The notes beneath the pieces were generated by a model, which searched no databases, was not told the DNA's origin, and saw only the letters and a list, made by a program, of their open reading frames with translations. Below are positions 1 to 10,600 of a stretch of DNA of 64,000 nt, in pieces; position 1 is the first letter of the stretch, and the number at the start of each line of letters is the position of its first letter. A program made the position numbers and the translations under genes. This DNA comes from Pestalotiopsis fici W106-1 (taxonomy: Eukaryota > Ascomycota > Sordariomycetes > Amphisphaeriales > Sporocadaceae), in contig NW_006917092.1 of assembly GCF_000516985.1 (NCBI RefSeq), positions 1,194,619 to 1,258,618 of the forward strand, given 5' to 3'.

Positions 1-69
1 GGTTCCTGGGCGCTGCTGCTCCGCGGGATCTTTGAGGCCCGGGTAGAGGGCATTCGACATGGGCCACAT
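1..69 (-). CDS. Possible 5' end of an unidentified gene running off the left edge
   Basis: On the minus strand an ATG at 69 (a second in-frame ATG at 60) opens a reading frame of 23 codons that stays open to the window edge. The residues (MWPMSNALYPGLKDP and on) look like an ordinary soluble protein start, and a pyrimidine-rich leader lies upstream. The stretch is too short to name a family, and an open frame of this length can occur by chance. Confidence 0.3.
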   Translation of the reverse strand, partial: MWPMSNALYPGLKDPAEQQRPGT

Positions 70-1543
70 GATGACAAAAGGAAAACGAGGTAATGCTTTC
101 GCAACCTTCTGGACTTGGTGATGGTGATGATGATGATGTTGTGTGACTGAGGAGAATGCAAGGCAAATTAATGTGGAAGAGACGGCAACGCCCTCTTTTT
201 GTCGACCAAACCACCGTGGTTCAGTCCAGTTTTCAGTTCAAGGCGATAGTAATTCTGAGAAAGAACCCCGTATCCTGAACGCGCAATACTTCTCCCCTTT
301 GAGAAGCAGCAAGCCGCAAGCCATGATCAGCACGTTCTCATAGACAAGACGGGTTGCCACAATGGCTTTTGCTAGAGCAGGATAAAGCCCAAAGGTATCC
401 ATGCTTACTGTCTAGCAAACACAGAATAGTCTCGCGATCTGGTTACCAACGTCGATAAAAGTGAGGCGACCGAGCACAGATAATGCTTACAGGGAAGACT
501 CTCTCCAGATTCGGACGTCTTCAGCAGCTGTGGTGATCACTGGTCCGGTGAGCAGCAAAACCGCCCGGAGACGCATTCGGTATAGAAGTCGACCATGCAC
601 ACGTAGGAAAAGTAAGTCTACGTCAAACAATGGCCACTTTTACCCCATACAACTACAGTACAATTGCCACAGATGGCAGCAAGGACAAGCAATTGGGATA
701 GTACGCACGTGGCTTGGCCACTCGGCAGCCAATTGTGTTCCATGTCCATTTCCTTTTTAGGCACTGGCACCCACTAAATTTGTGGGTGGCTCCGGTCGGC
801 CGCCTCACTATTGCCAGGCCCCGAGCTGAGCTTACTATTGTTCAAGAGAGCATCTGGTCAACTTGTCATCCACTAAGCGCGACAAGTTTTGGTTTTCTCT
901 GGCAGTAGCTAACATTAGATACATATCCAGCCAGCTCTAGTACTGTAACAATATTTAATGTCTAGTGCACTCGGACTGCGCAAAGACGGCCGACTCTTTT
1001 TACTGTACGGTTGGTGGTGAGCTTCAATAGGCATCGGCCCTGACGATCGGAACGCGACCAAGCCCAGAAGAATAGAGTGCTTACTTTGTTACATACATCT
1101 GCAGAAAATCTATTTTGGGAAATGGCTCTTTAAGATTGAAACAGAAACCTGCTTTCTACGAGCTCTGATTCCAGTCAAAGTTTATATAGAGAATGCGACG
1201 CCATTCAAAATCGCGTGCCGAAGGATTGTGGGTCAGCTGGTTGCAGCAACGCCAAAGAGCATCCCAAGGATTCTGAGCATATGTAGATTGCCAAGTAGGC
1301 AGGTTTCTTCGAAAAGAAAACTGATTGTCGACTTTGGTTTTTCTTTTAATTTTTCCTCTCCTGCCCACTCTTATGTCCGCCTCGACATTTAGATATTTTC
1401 CATTTATTAACTCATCAACCCTCGCCAGTCTTCAACTATATACTCTACAGTAGACCATATATAATCAAAAGGAGTCAAAATTCTTCCCTCCAAGCTTGAA
1501 AGAGGTTCCTTGATTAATAGAGGTCAACTGGAGCAGAGACAAC
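70..1543. other. Intergenic region, left edge to thioesterase gene
   Basis: No convincing gene. There is a short (ATG/ATC)-type microsatellite near 119-138. Short open frames on both strands start at non-ATG codons and have no recognisable content. The right end is the promoter of the thioesterase gene and becomes pyrimidine-rich from about 1330. Confidence 0.6.
1458..1464 (+). promoter_or_regulatory. TATA-like box before the thioesterase gene
   Basis: TATATAA lies about 80 bp upstream of the ATG at 1544, in a plausible position for a fungal TATA element. It is assigned by position and sequence only. Confidence 0.35.
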
Positions 1544-2419
1544 ATGATTGACCGGCTCATCAATGGCTTTCAAGCCCTATCCTACGGCTCTCTGCTCGGT
1601 CTAGGACTCCTCTTTGGCATCGCAGCCGCCAACTATAAGGCCCTACCCTTTGTGTCAACCCTGAGGATCCTCCCCGCCGTCCTCCGGCTGCTGAAGCCTC
1701 GACTCCCACCCTGGCACCGGGCCGTCAAGGCAAAGATCGCCGCCGTGACACCGCCGGGCGTCCCCTTTGCAACGGCGCCCGCTCTCACGTCCCTGGCCGC
1801 GTCGCCCCGCCTGTTTCGGCACCAGGTCACCACGTCGCGCGCCGTCGCTGCCGATCTGGACATTAACGTGCACAAGTCCAACAGCACCTTTTTCGCCGAC
1901 GCCGATATTGGCCGCACCCGGCTGCTGGCCGACCTGCTGAGCGACGGGCTCGCGGGGCTGGGACCCGCCAACTTTATCCTCGCGGGCGCCCAGTGCCGCT
2001 TCCTCCGCGAGGTGCGCCCTTACGCGGCGTATGACGTCTCGTCGCGCGTCCTGGCATGGACGGACCGTTCCTTTTATGTTGTGACCTACTTTTTAAAGCC
2101 TCGCGCCAAGCTGCCGTTTGAGATTGACGTGCTGGGTGGTCCCCAGGCCCTGCTCTCTGCCGCCGATGACGGCCTCAGGAGAAAGGTGTATGCCGTGCTG
2201 GTGACCAAGTTTGTCTTCAAGGCTGGTCGCGCGACGGTGGCGCCGGAACAGATTCTCCGCGCGTCGGGGCTGTTGGTCGATGATGATGGAAGCAACACGG
2301 ACGGCGGCGAGAAGACGACCACTGGGGTTGGCTTGCCGCGTGAGGGGATGTTGCATGGGCAGAATGTCGATGCTGCAGTAAAGGCGGGACTGGAGTATGT
2401 TGCGCGGTGCATGGAGTAG
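1544..2419 (+). CDS. THEM6-like thioesterase (hotdog fold, 4HBT_2 type)
   Basis: Single-exon gene of 291 aa. An N-terminal hydrophobic segment (about residues 12-28) looks like a membrane anchor. The stretch HKSNSTFFADADIGRTRLL (about residues 109-127) is the characteristic THEM6-family motif, where the hotdog fold begins in small thioesterases/thiol-ester dehydratase-isomerases. A central LREVRPYAAYDVSSRVLAWTD segment continues the fold. Low-complexity D/G/T-rich sequence near residues 246-260 looks like a flexible loop. The family is known for acyl-thioester hydrolysis or remains uncharacterised; the substrate is unknown. The neighbour is a convergent 7TM-RGS gene, and the NRPS lies 5 kb away. 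A role in releasing a fatty acyl or peptidyl thioester for the cluster is possible but purely positional. The start is the first ATG of the frame, with TATATAA 80 bp upstream. Confidence 0.8.
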   Translation: MIDRLINGFQALSYGSLLGLGLLFGIAAANYKALPFVSTLRILPAVLRLLKPRLPPWHRAVKAKIAAVTPPGVPFATAPALTSLAASPRLFRHQVTTSRAVAADLDINVHKSNSTFFADADIGRTRLLADLLSDGLAGLGPANFILAGAQCRFLREVRPYAAYDVSSRVLAWTDRSFYVVTYFLKPRAKLPFEIDVLGGPQALLSAADDGLRRKVYAVLVTKFVFKAGRATVAPEQILRASGLLVDDDGSNTDGGEKTTTGVGLPREGMLHGQNVDAAVKAGLEYVARCME

Positions 2420-2775
2420 ATGAGGGCAGACGTTGGTCATAGCCACGGGCAGCTCCAAGGGATGAATTGAAGCTCCCACATTGAAGAAAGTTTTCATTAT
2501 CACACACCAAAATGAAATCTCACACTTTTATAGGGACTGGACATGAGCAAGTAGCCATTTCAAGTGGGGGGAAGTAGAAGATTATTTATTGTGAAGAAGC
2601 TATTTGTCGTAGCGCATGGGTATCATAACATGAAGAAGAGGATTAAATTTTACGTGTCCTTTGTTGGGTCAAGAAAGCCGTAGTGGCGGTAGTGTAACGG
2701 TCATCATCCCCCCAAAAAGCTTTAAGTCACTCCATACAATGGACGCAGATTTATTGTAGGTTATCTGCGCTCGCA
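2420..2775. other. Convergent 3' intergenic spacer
   Basis: About 356 bp between two converging genes (thioesterase + and RGS receptor -). AT-rich, with no open frame of note; it presumably carries both 3' UTRs. Confidence 0.6.
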
Positions 2776-4884
2776 TTACAGGAAAGACCGCACCTTGTCG
2801 GCGACTCGGGCGACTAGCGACGTCTCCGAGACATCAGTGGCAGCAGAGCGCTCACTCTCAAACGACTCCCGTCGCTGTGTCTCGTGGACAAACTTGGGCC
2901 ACGTGTTGGTCAGCACCAGGTACTTGACATTGCGCTCAGCCACGTCAAAGACGCGCGGGGTGAAGCCGTCGGAGATCTCGCCCATGTACCGTACCCGGTC
3001 GACCATTTCGCCAAAGTCGATGCGTGCATCGTTGTTGGACGAACCAGACGACGTGTCCTTGCTGTCCCGGCTGACGGCGCGGTCCATTGGCGACGAAGGG
3101 GGGCCAGTCCTTGCACTCTCGAATGGCAATGCCGTGTTGACCCGGGCCTCGCCACAGATGATGCGGGCCGGACCCTCAAAGACGGCCTCGAGATCCCGCA
3201 GCTCTTGTGATGACAGATTAACGGGGAACTCGGCATCGCGCGGGCTAATGAGATCCGTGTAAATGGCCAGGGCATGGGTGAAAGCCTCGCGGAGTTCATC
3301 TTCGGTGCAGGCGGCCGCATGGAGCTGGGTCCACGAAGCCTTCCAGCGTGCAAGTCTGGTCAAGAAGGCAATGTTTTCACCCGAAAAGTCGCGGAGAGCC
3401 GAAAACTCCTGAAGAGCAACCGGATTGTCGACCAGCACACGGTCGAGAGCCTGCATGGTGAGCAGGCAATCGCTGCCGCTGCTGTCCCGGTTGTTGATTG
3501 TTGTCGAAGTGAGGTGCGACTCGCCCTTTTCCAGCTGCGACATGCTCTTCCACTCGTTGGGATCCACCACCGAGCCCACCAGCGTCGACTGTGTCATTTG
3601 AGACGAGTTCTCCCACCTGGTGTTGGCGTCGGCGGCTCTCCTGCTCTGAATCTTTTGGCGGACGACAATGTAGCAAGGGACAAAGACGGTAAAGATCTCA
3701 AAGAACATGATGGAAAGATGAATCCTAAAAAGACGGGCACAATTGTGTCAGCGACCTAATAGTCCTTGTACGACACAAAACACACACACACACACACATC
3801 TCTACAACCATCGCCTATATCCAATCATATAGGGTGCATAATCGTAAACTCACCATTCACTGGGCGCAAAGTACATATTGACCTTGGCGAATGCAGGGGC
3901 GTAAGATGAGGCTAAAAATAGAGGCGTCGCGTGGAGACTACACAGTAACAAAGAGTTCGCATGTCAGCTCGGCTATAAAACATGTGACCAGGGGCGACAT
4001 GGGGCCACAAAAGAGGGCCGAGACCCAGGTGAGAAGAATCCTTACTTTGATAGGCAGCATGCAATAGTCTGCGTCCTCCAGCCCAGAGTATCACGAATTC
4101 CCCAGGCTTTCCAGATGAGGTAGGGGGCGACCTGCAAAATAAAAAAAAGCCATGTCAGCCACAATCACATAAAACGAACAAGCAGCAGCAAACTGTGGCT
4201 TGGAGGGAGGGACAGAGAAACGCGTACCATCCATGTCCAGATCACCTGCCACATGACTGATGGCCACCATTCCCAGCCGCGGCCCAGGTCGACAAGCTGC
4301 TCCGGGATGGTGGCGCCCTTGAGCTCCGTGCCGGGAATGCCATAGGTTGGGTGATATTTCTTGCAAGCAAACCACATGCCGACAGTCAACAGGACCTGAA
4401 AGATCATGCCGAATCCAATGTATATCAATATCCTGGTGGTATACTGCATATTCCTCAGGCGGCAGAGCCAGGATGTCGAGGCGCCGTTGCAGCCCGTGTA
4501 ACGTTTCCGGTAGTGTGAAAGAGTGAATTGCTTCTGCATCTCGGCCACGTACAGAAAGCGGGTGTTGGAGGCGTGGAAAAGGGCAATGCCGAGCGGAAAC
4601 CAAATGCCCATGAAGAAATACTGAATGTCGTAGGCCAGAATAACGGGGACCGACTGGCCGATGGGGTAGACGACCTGGGCGAGAATCCAGTAGCAGTGAA
4701 GGAAAGCAATGGAAGTGAGTGACAGTCCAATTCCGCGGACTCTAAGGATGGGCATCCGCCGGTTCGCCACGAGAAAACCCATGCCGCAGAGGACGAGAAA
4801 CGTCCATGTCGCGCCAAAGGCAATATAGAAGCGGCCAATGGCGTCCCATTTGGGTGGCAGCGTAGGGAACGAGTACAGATCCAT
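2776..4884 (-). CDS. Seven-transmembrane RGS-domain protein (putative GPCR-type G-protein regulator)
   Basis: Four exons on the minus strand: 4884-4228, 4131-4046, 3937-3854 and 3724-2776. All junctions are GT-AG and keep frame, giving 591 aa. The first about 310 residues hold several hydrophobic helices (starting MDLYSFPTLPPKWD, then FYIAFGATWTFLVLCGMGF and others). The C-terminal half contains the RGS domain, interrupted by an S/D-rich insert; recognisable parts are VALQEFSALRDFSGENIAFL, FTHALAIYTDLISP and KYLVLTNTWPKFV. Proteins of this architecture (GprK/MoRgs7 class in moulds) speed GTP hydrolysis on G-alpha and act in nutrient and developmental signalling at the plasma membrane. I infer that role here. 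The ATG at 4884 was chosen because the hydrophobic N-terminus begins there; the frame upstream lacks a better ATG. It is probably a flanking housekeeping gene rather than part of the metabolite cluster. Confidence 0.85.
3781..3798. repeat. (CA)9 microsatellite in an intron
   Basis: A perfect CA dinucleotide run in the third intron (3853-3725) of the 7TM-RGS gene. It is non-coding and likely length-polymorphic. Confidence 0.9.
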
Positions 4885-6065
4885 AATGAGTGGCAGCCCT
4901 TGGGGAAATTTGTTAGAATGATGGACCTTTGGATGTTTTGGACGAAAAGACGACAAGGAGCAAAAACCCAAGAAAGGTCAAATGTGACGGATCACCATGG
5001 TTTTCTTAAAGGCAGGTTTGACAGGTTTGACAGTCAAAGACTAAGACGGAAGTGTTCGAGCCGCTTGACCCAAGCGCACCTGGGCCAAGGCGGGCCTCCC
5101 TGTCTCCCCATATTACGATGCCTGCACTTTTGTTACCAGGATGGGCAAGAGACATGGTCGATCGCGCTGCTATTGACAGGGCAAAGACCGCTTGGGGTTC
5201 GAGTCTGTCAACTAGTGCCATGGCAGATGTCTACCCCGTTGGCTGGGCTGCTGGGTTGGACGAGGAGTTCTCCGTAGTGGGAATCATGGAATGACGAAAC
5301 GTCCTAGTAGTTTGTTTTTCACCTTTTTAGGTCAAAAAAGTACCTGCATATTCTTTTTCCAACTAGCGACTATAGCCGGTACATGCCCTACACGGCCGGT
5401 TCATGATGCCTTCTAGTTCAAACGGTAAGATGAGCATCATCACAAGAATGGCTCATGACAGGAACCTCTTAGAAGACTCTATTGCGCATGGCCTGTTTGA
5501 GAACTTCAGCCCTGTAACTGTGGCTTTGTGTTAAGCGATGTGACTATCAACGCCATTGGGTAGGTGGCATTGTTTGGATTAAGTTCACCCTAGGTTGCGA
5601 GCCCATGAACTTGATTTTTGGATCGATCCGAGACAGGCCCTGCACATCAGATCATTGAGCACCAGGCACCAGGGCAAACCCAGGACTGCTGGCAAGTTGG
5701 TCATCCTGCAGGTTGTATACTGCCTGTCCATTTCATTTGAGTTCTCGATCGCTCCTGAAGATCTCCAGCGCCATTAGCAAATGGAAACTCCAACGCTGAG
5801 TCGCGGGTATAGCGGACGTGGAGCCGCGACAATGGAAACAAAGAGTTGGGAAGACTGCCCCCCTCCCCCCTCTCTAAGAATCTCAAGATCTCAGACCTCT
5901 CCGTGGACCTTCCTCGCTCAGATCCGATCTACACCGACCCAAAAGGACGGTCGGGCTTGTCAAGGGTGTGATCTATCCACTGTTCCCGCCGATCCCGACT
6001 TCCCACAACCGCACAATAAAATTGCCGATATGGAGTCGCTGGAGTGTTACATGTGGTGCTAGCTA

Positions 6066-6327
6066 CACCTCCTCCAGCATTATAAACGTTAGATCGGTAC
6101 CAAGCCCCATATTTGGATCCAGTGATTTACCACGTACTCTCCCATATATTTTGTGCTGCTCAATACTGGCTGTTATAGAGGTTCTTCGCCCGGTGCCCAC
6201 ACCAGTTGCTAGAAATTTCTATCAGCCGTATCGTACCATAGAAAGGATAAGGGAAGATACCAGACACACCAGAGCAAAGAAATATGGGGCATGTACTGAT
6301 CTAACGTATATTATGCTGGAGGAGGTG
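6066..6327. mobile_element. Short non-autonomous inverted-repeat element (MITE, probable Tc1/mariner type)
   Basis: A 262-bp element with about 48-bp terminal inverted repeats. Both ends begin cacctcctccagcat (read inward), and the two arms share ACGTTAGATC and GCCCCATATTT with only a few mismatches and one gap. A TA dinucleotide flanks each end (6064-6065 and 6328-6329), as expected for the TA target duplication of Tc1/mariner-like transposons. There is no internal coding capacity. The arms are similar enough to suggest a fairly recent insertion. Confidence 0.75.
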
Positions 6328-7560
6328 TACAAACGGAGAATTACTGATCAACAGTTCCGTACTATCGGCTACCGTGTGGATCTTTGTGCCTGTGCGAATC
6401 AAACAAGGGTTTGTACGGAGTAGCTCCGATTTTAAACTTTTTGTTCTCCCCCTCTCGCCAACCAACTTTGATCCATGACCATGTACGTGGGTATTATTGA
6501 ATCCTAGATCGGAATGTCCATTTCCCTCTATAGCTATTTTCGCTGTGTCCGATGAAATCCCATGTCTGTCTGGCTGGCTGGCTGAGCCTGCGTACCAGGT
6601 TCCCGGTAAATTGCATCCATGACATGTCCCAAGAGATCAGTACGCCCAGTATGCCCAGGCCCTTTGAGCTGTGGGTGTGAGTTAGCGCAAGCACAGACGC
6701 ATCTCTGCGTAAAGCTGAAGCTGAGGTCCCCGAAGGAAAATGTTCCGGTGGGATATTTCGCGGGTTGGTCTTCGGCACTTGAAAGACTTTTTTTTCCTTC
6801 TTCCTCGACTAGAAGTAAATAGCTCTGATTATGTCTGATCGCGTCACAAAATTTTTTTGACACGCACAAGCTTAAAGCAATTGTGCTCATCGGTAAATAA
6901 GAACCAAAGTGGCGCCAAGCCTGACCTTATCCTCTTGCGGTTGTGGTGAGTCGGTGATAGTGTCGTCCACCACTACAAGGTACACAATAGGCCAAGTTCG
7001 TAGCGTAGCGACTCTGGAACTACCCCCCAGGCCCCCCAAGCCCGGTGGCTAGCTTGAGAAGTACCGTTCCCACTGGGACGCCGCGACAACGAACGGCTGA
7101 ACGGCTCTCATTTCATGGATTGAGGGGGGGAAAGAGGCTGATGAGAAGCTTGACCTGAATGGACAAGACGCGAAATGAGAAACAAGACATAAACGACCAG
7201 GGTCCTCCCTCATACGTACTTAACTGGTTTCCGCAAGCGGAGCCCATCCCCAGAAAAGTACTTCAACAACAAAAGCATACCCGCTGATTGAGCCGCGTGA
7301 CAAGCTATAATATTGCGTGAGTGAAAAAAAAAAAAGGTTTATTAAGCACTATTCAGTAAAAGATGAAAAAGACTCAATGTCAGAGTCATGTTAGCTTGAA
7401 CATAATGGAATTATTGAACAGAAATGAAATTATCTACACGAATAAGGAAATGCGCCTTGAAGAAGGCTTTGTCTATATGCTGTTGCCCCCAACACCGGGT
7501 ATTTTCCAAGAACCCCAACGCCAGGCTACGCTAAAGCTGAGCAAACCCGGAAGCAAAAGA

Positions 7561-7580
7561 AAGAAGAAGAAGAAGAAGAA
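7561..7580. repeat. AAG trinucleotide run
   Basis: A short (AAG)n microsatellite about 75 bp beyond the NRPS stop codon, in the presumed 3' UTR. Confidence 0.8.
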
Positions 7581-7654
7581 AGACACAAGAAAGACCATAA
7601 CTCAATGGTCACCCCCACAACCGCAATCCGCCATGCAAGGCCATTGATTCCTTC

Positions 7655-10600
7655 TTAGACCAGCCTGGGAATCGAGAGCCTGCGCTCGAGCGAATTGAAC
7701 CTCCTCGAACGCGGGCGGCGGCTGGGAGTCCGGTTCGGCGCAACAGGACGCAGGTGAGTACTGCTCGAGTTGCCCTGCTTGCTGTGCCTCCTTGTCGACT
7801 GGGTACTCTTCTTGGCCCTATACGCCACATCCTTCAGCGCCCTCTCGTATGTCTTGAACCATTGCAAGATAGCATCCTGTCCCCGCATGTTCTTGTTCCA
7901 GGCGCTGTAGATGTGCAGCTTCCCACCCTTGACCTCGGCATTGAGCGCGAACAAGCTGAAACCCTTGACCTCCTGTCCATCGGCACCCAAGCCATTCTCG
8001 ATCGAGCCCTCCATGTCGAAAATGGACGTGGAATTGCTGCGCTGTTGGTTGTCCGACACACCGAGGTAGTTGACAGATACTTCCATGTCTTCGAGCTGTC
8101 CGGCAAATGCCTTCGCACCAGCTGGGTGGAAGTAGCGCGATGCGAAATACCCGAGACCATTCATAGGAATCTTCTTGCGGGCATCTACAGTTCGTCGCAG
8201 AACCGAGATACTGTCATCCTTATTGTTGATTGGGACGTGGATGGGCGAAAGAGTGGTGAACCATCCGACAGTACCGCTCGGGTCAGCATTGCCAATCTGC
8301 TCGCGACCGTGGCTATACCGGAAGATGGCTGGCGCCGCGCGGTCACGGAAGACATAGTTGAATGAATGTGAGAGGGCCGAGCACAGGAAATCCATTGGCT
8401 CAGCACCATAAGCTTTGGGACAGTTTGTCAAGAGCGATGCAGTGTCTCGCTCCGTCAGGACAATCTCATGGCGGGCAACGTCGCGAATAATGTTGACGCG
8501 ATCCTCCATTCCCCAGTAGCTAAAGTCAGCTTTGGGAATCCGCAATGGGAGTGCCTTCTCGGGAGAGAAGTTTTTGAGTGCATAGTCCTTCTCCTGCTTT
8601 GCCCAGGCCATGAACGGGTAAGGCTTCTCGGCCACGAAATGACCAGTGCTCATGTGGTCCTCGAGATCCCGGAGAATGTTGTTCCAAGACACAAGGTCCA
8701 CAACCAGATGGTGAGCCACAATGTAGAATAGCTGCTCGTCACCGTTGGTCACAAAGTCAACAGCCACAAGAGGACCATTCTCAATATCGAGGCTGGTGCG
8801 GTTCTGCTCAATGATGGGCAAGACCTCCTCAAGGTCGACATTCTCCCAGGCAGTAAATTGATAGGAAGTCTCAACCTCAGAGGAGATGTACTGTTTCCAG
8901 CCACAGGCAGCCGAATCGTCCTTTTGGAAGCGAGCACGAAGCATAGCGTGTCGCTTGATAAGCGCTTCCATGGACTTCTTGACCGAGGCGCCCTTGATCG
9001 GCGTCTTGATTCCCATGCGGAAAGTGTGGTTGAATCTCTTGTTGGTTTGCTTCGAGAGGTAGTCGTCCTTGAGCGTAAAGTTTGCGTAGTACTGCTGGAT
9101 TGGCGTCAAGTCAAAGAGCTCATTCTCGACGTCAACCACTGGCGCGGCTGGGGCGACGGCAACCCTTCCTCCTCGGGCAATGCGTGAAGCCAGCTGAGTG
9201 ATGGTACGACCATTGGCCACATCTGTCATTGTGATCTGGTATCCCAAGGCACGAAGCTTGGAGACAACCTGCATTCCAAGAATACTGTCACCACCGAGGG
9301 TTGCAAAGTCTTGCATGACACCAATTTCTTCGGCAGGGAGCTTAAGAACCGCAACCCAAACTTGGTGGATCTGCTCCTCGACCTCGTTTGAGGGTGCCTG
9401 AACACGGATAGTCTCACCAATACCGCAGATCTTTTGGTGAGTGGCTTGATCCATTGACGTCAACCATTGTTCAACCCTCTTGCGGTTCAGCTTGCCCGAA
9501 ACCAACAGAGGGAAGCTCTGTACAATGATCCACACAGATGGAACCATGTACGACGGGACTAGAGCCGATAGCTTCCTGCTTATGTCTCCCAGCTCTGCTG
9601 ATGCAGTGGCGGTGTCATCAGAGCTAATAAGTTCCACAGCCGCGTTGGAGTTGGTCGTAGCGCCAAGCTTTGCAATAGAGACAAGTCCTACTAGCTGCCG
9701 CTTGCAAGGACCAGTCTTGGGATACATGACCATGGCGTGCTGAATGTTCTTGTTGAGCGTGAGATGCGTCTCAATCTCGCCCAGTTCCATTCTTTGACCA
9801 CGGACCTTGACCTGCGTATCCTTGCGACCCATGAACATGATTGACCCGTCCGTGTTGAAGTAGGCAAGGTCACCAGTCTTGTAGAATCTTCTGGCCTTGC
9901 CACTAGAGGAGCGAGCCCACGTGGGGTTTTCGATAAAGACTTCGTTCGTCTTCTCAGGGTTGTTCAGGTATCCACGAGCAACGATGTTGCCTTCGATGAG
10001 AAGCTGTGGCATGTTAGCATTTCGACAGTGCCTGCAAGAAAATCGAGAACTAACTTCTCCGATCGTGCCCAAGGGGGCAAGCTTGTTGTGATCATCCGCT
10101 TCCGTAATCCAGCAAATTCCGCCCAGAGCTTTGCCAATGTTGGCGGGGTCTTCATTAGGATCCGTGATTGTGTTGGCAGTAGCCGCAATGGTGCATTCCG
10201 TGGGTCCATAACCATTGTTTAGGTTGACATGTCCTGCCCAGGTTTGAATGTTCTGCGTGGTGAGCGCCTCACCACCCAAAATGAGAGTCTTGAGGTGAGG
10301 GATGTCGGAAGGTTTGATGAACTTGACCACAGAGGGTGTCAGGAATGCCCAAGTGATACGGAAGTCATTGATGACATCGACAACGCTTCGCTTCTTGATC
10401 CGTTCGTTTGGCACGCAGACACAAGCACCAACCGTCAAGGCAGTTAGAATTTCCATAATGGAGACATCGAAACTGTAAGAAGCGCCTTGAAGAATTCTGC
10501 TCGATGGAGTCATCTTTGAGCGGGCTGCTTGGGCTCTGGCACATGTAAGGAATGAGTGGTGCTCAATGACACATCCCTTGGGTTTGCCTGTGCTACCAGA

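Larger units (their letters stand above)
4885..7654. other. Intergenic region between RGS receptor and NRPS, with a MITE
   Basis: About 2.8 kb with no supported gene. It contains a short inverted-repeat element (6066-6327), a C-rich tract near 5860-5873, a poly-A run near 7325-7336 and an AAG run (7561-7580). Apparent short open frames have non-ATG starts or no family resemblance. The right end should carry the NRPS 3' UTR. Confidence 0.6.

Noticed and set aside
3270..3760. 161-codon frame on the + strand over the RGS exon
   Set aside because: Antisense shadow; the minus-strand RGS domain explains the open frame.
7655..9157. Terminal NRPS domain as a cyclising CT domain
   Set aside because: The motifs HHLVVDLVSW, TVGWFTTLSP and NYLG belong to the epimerase subtype; CT domains carry HHxxxDG or SHxxxD without the TVGWFT motif.
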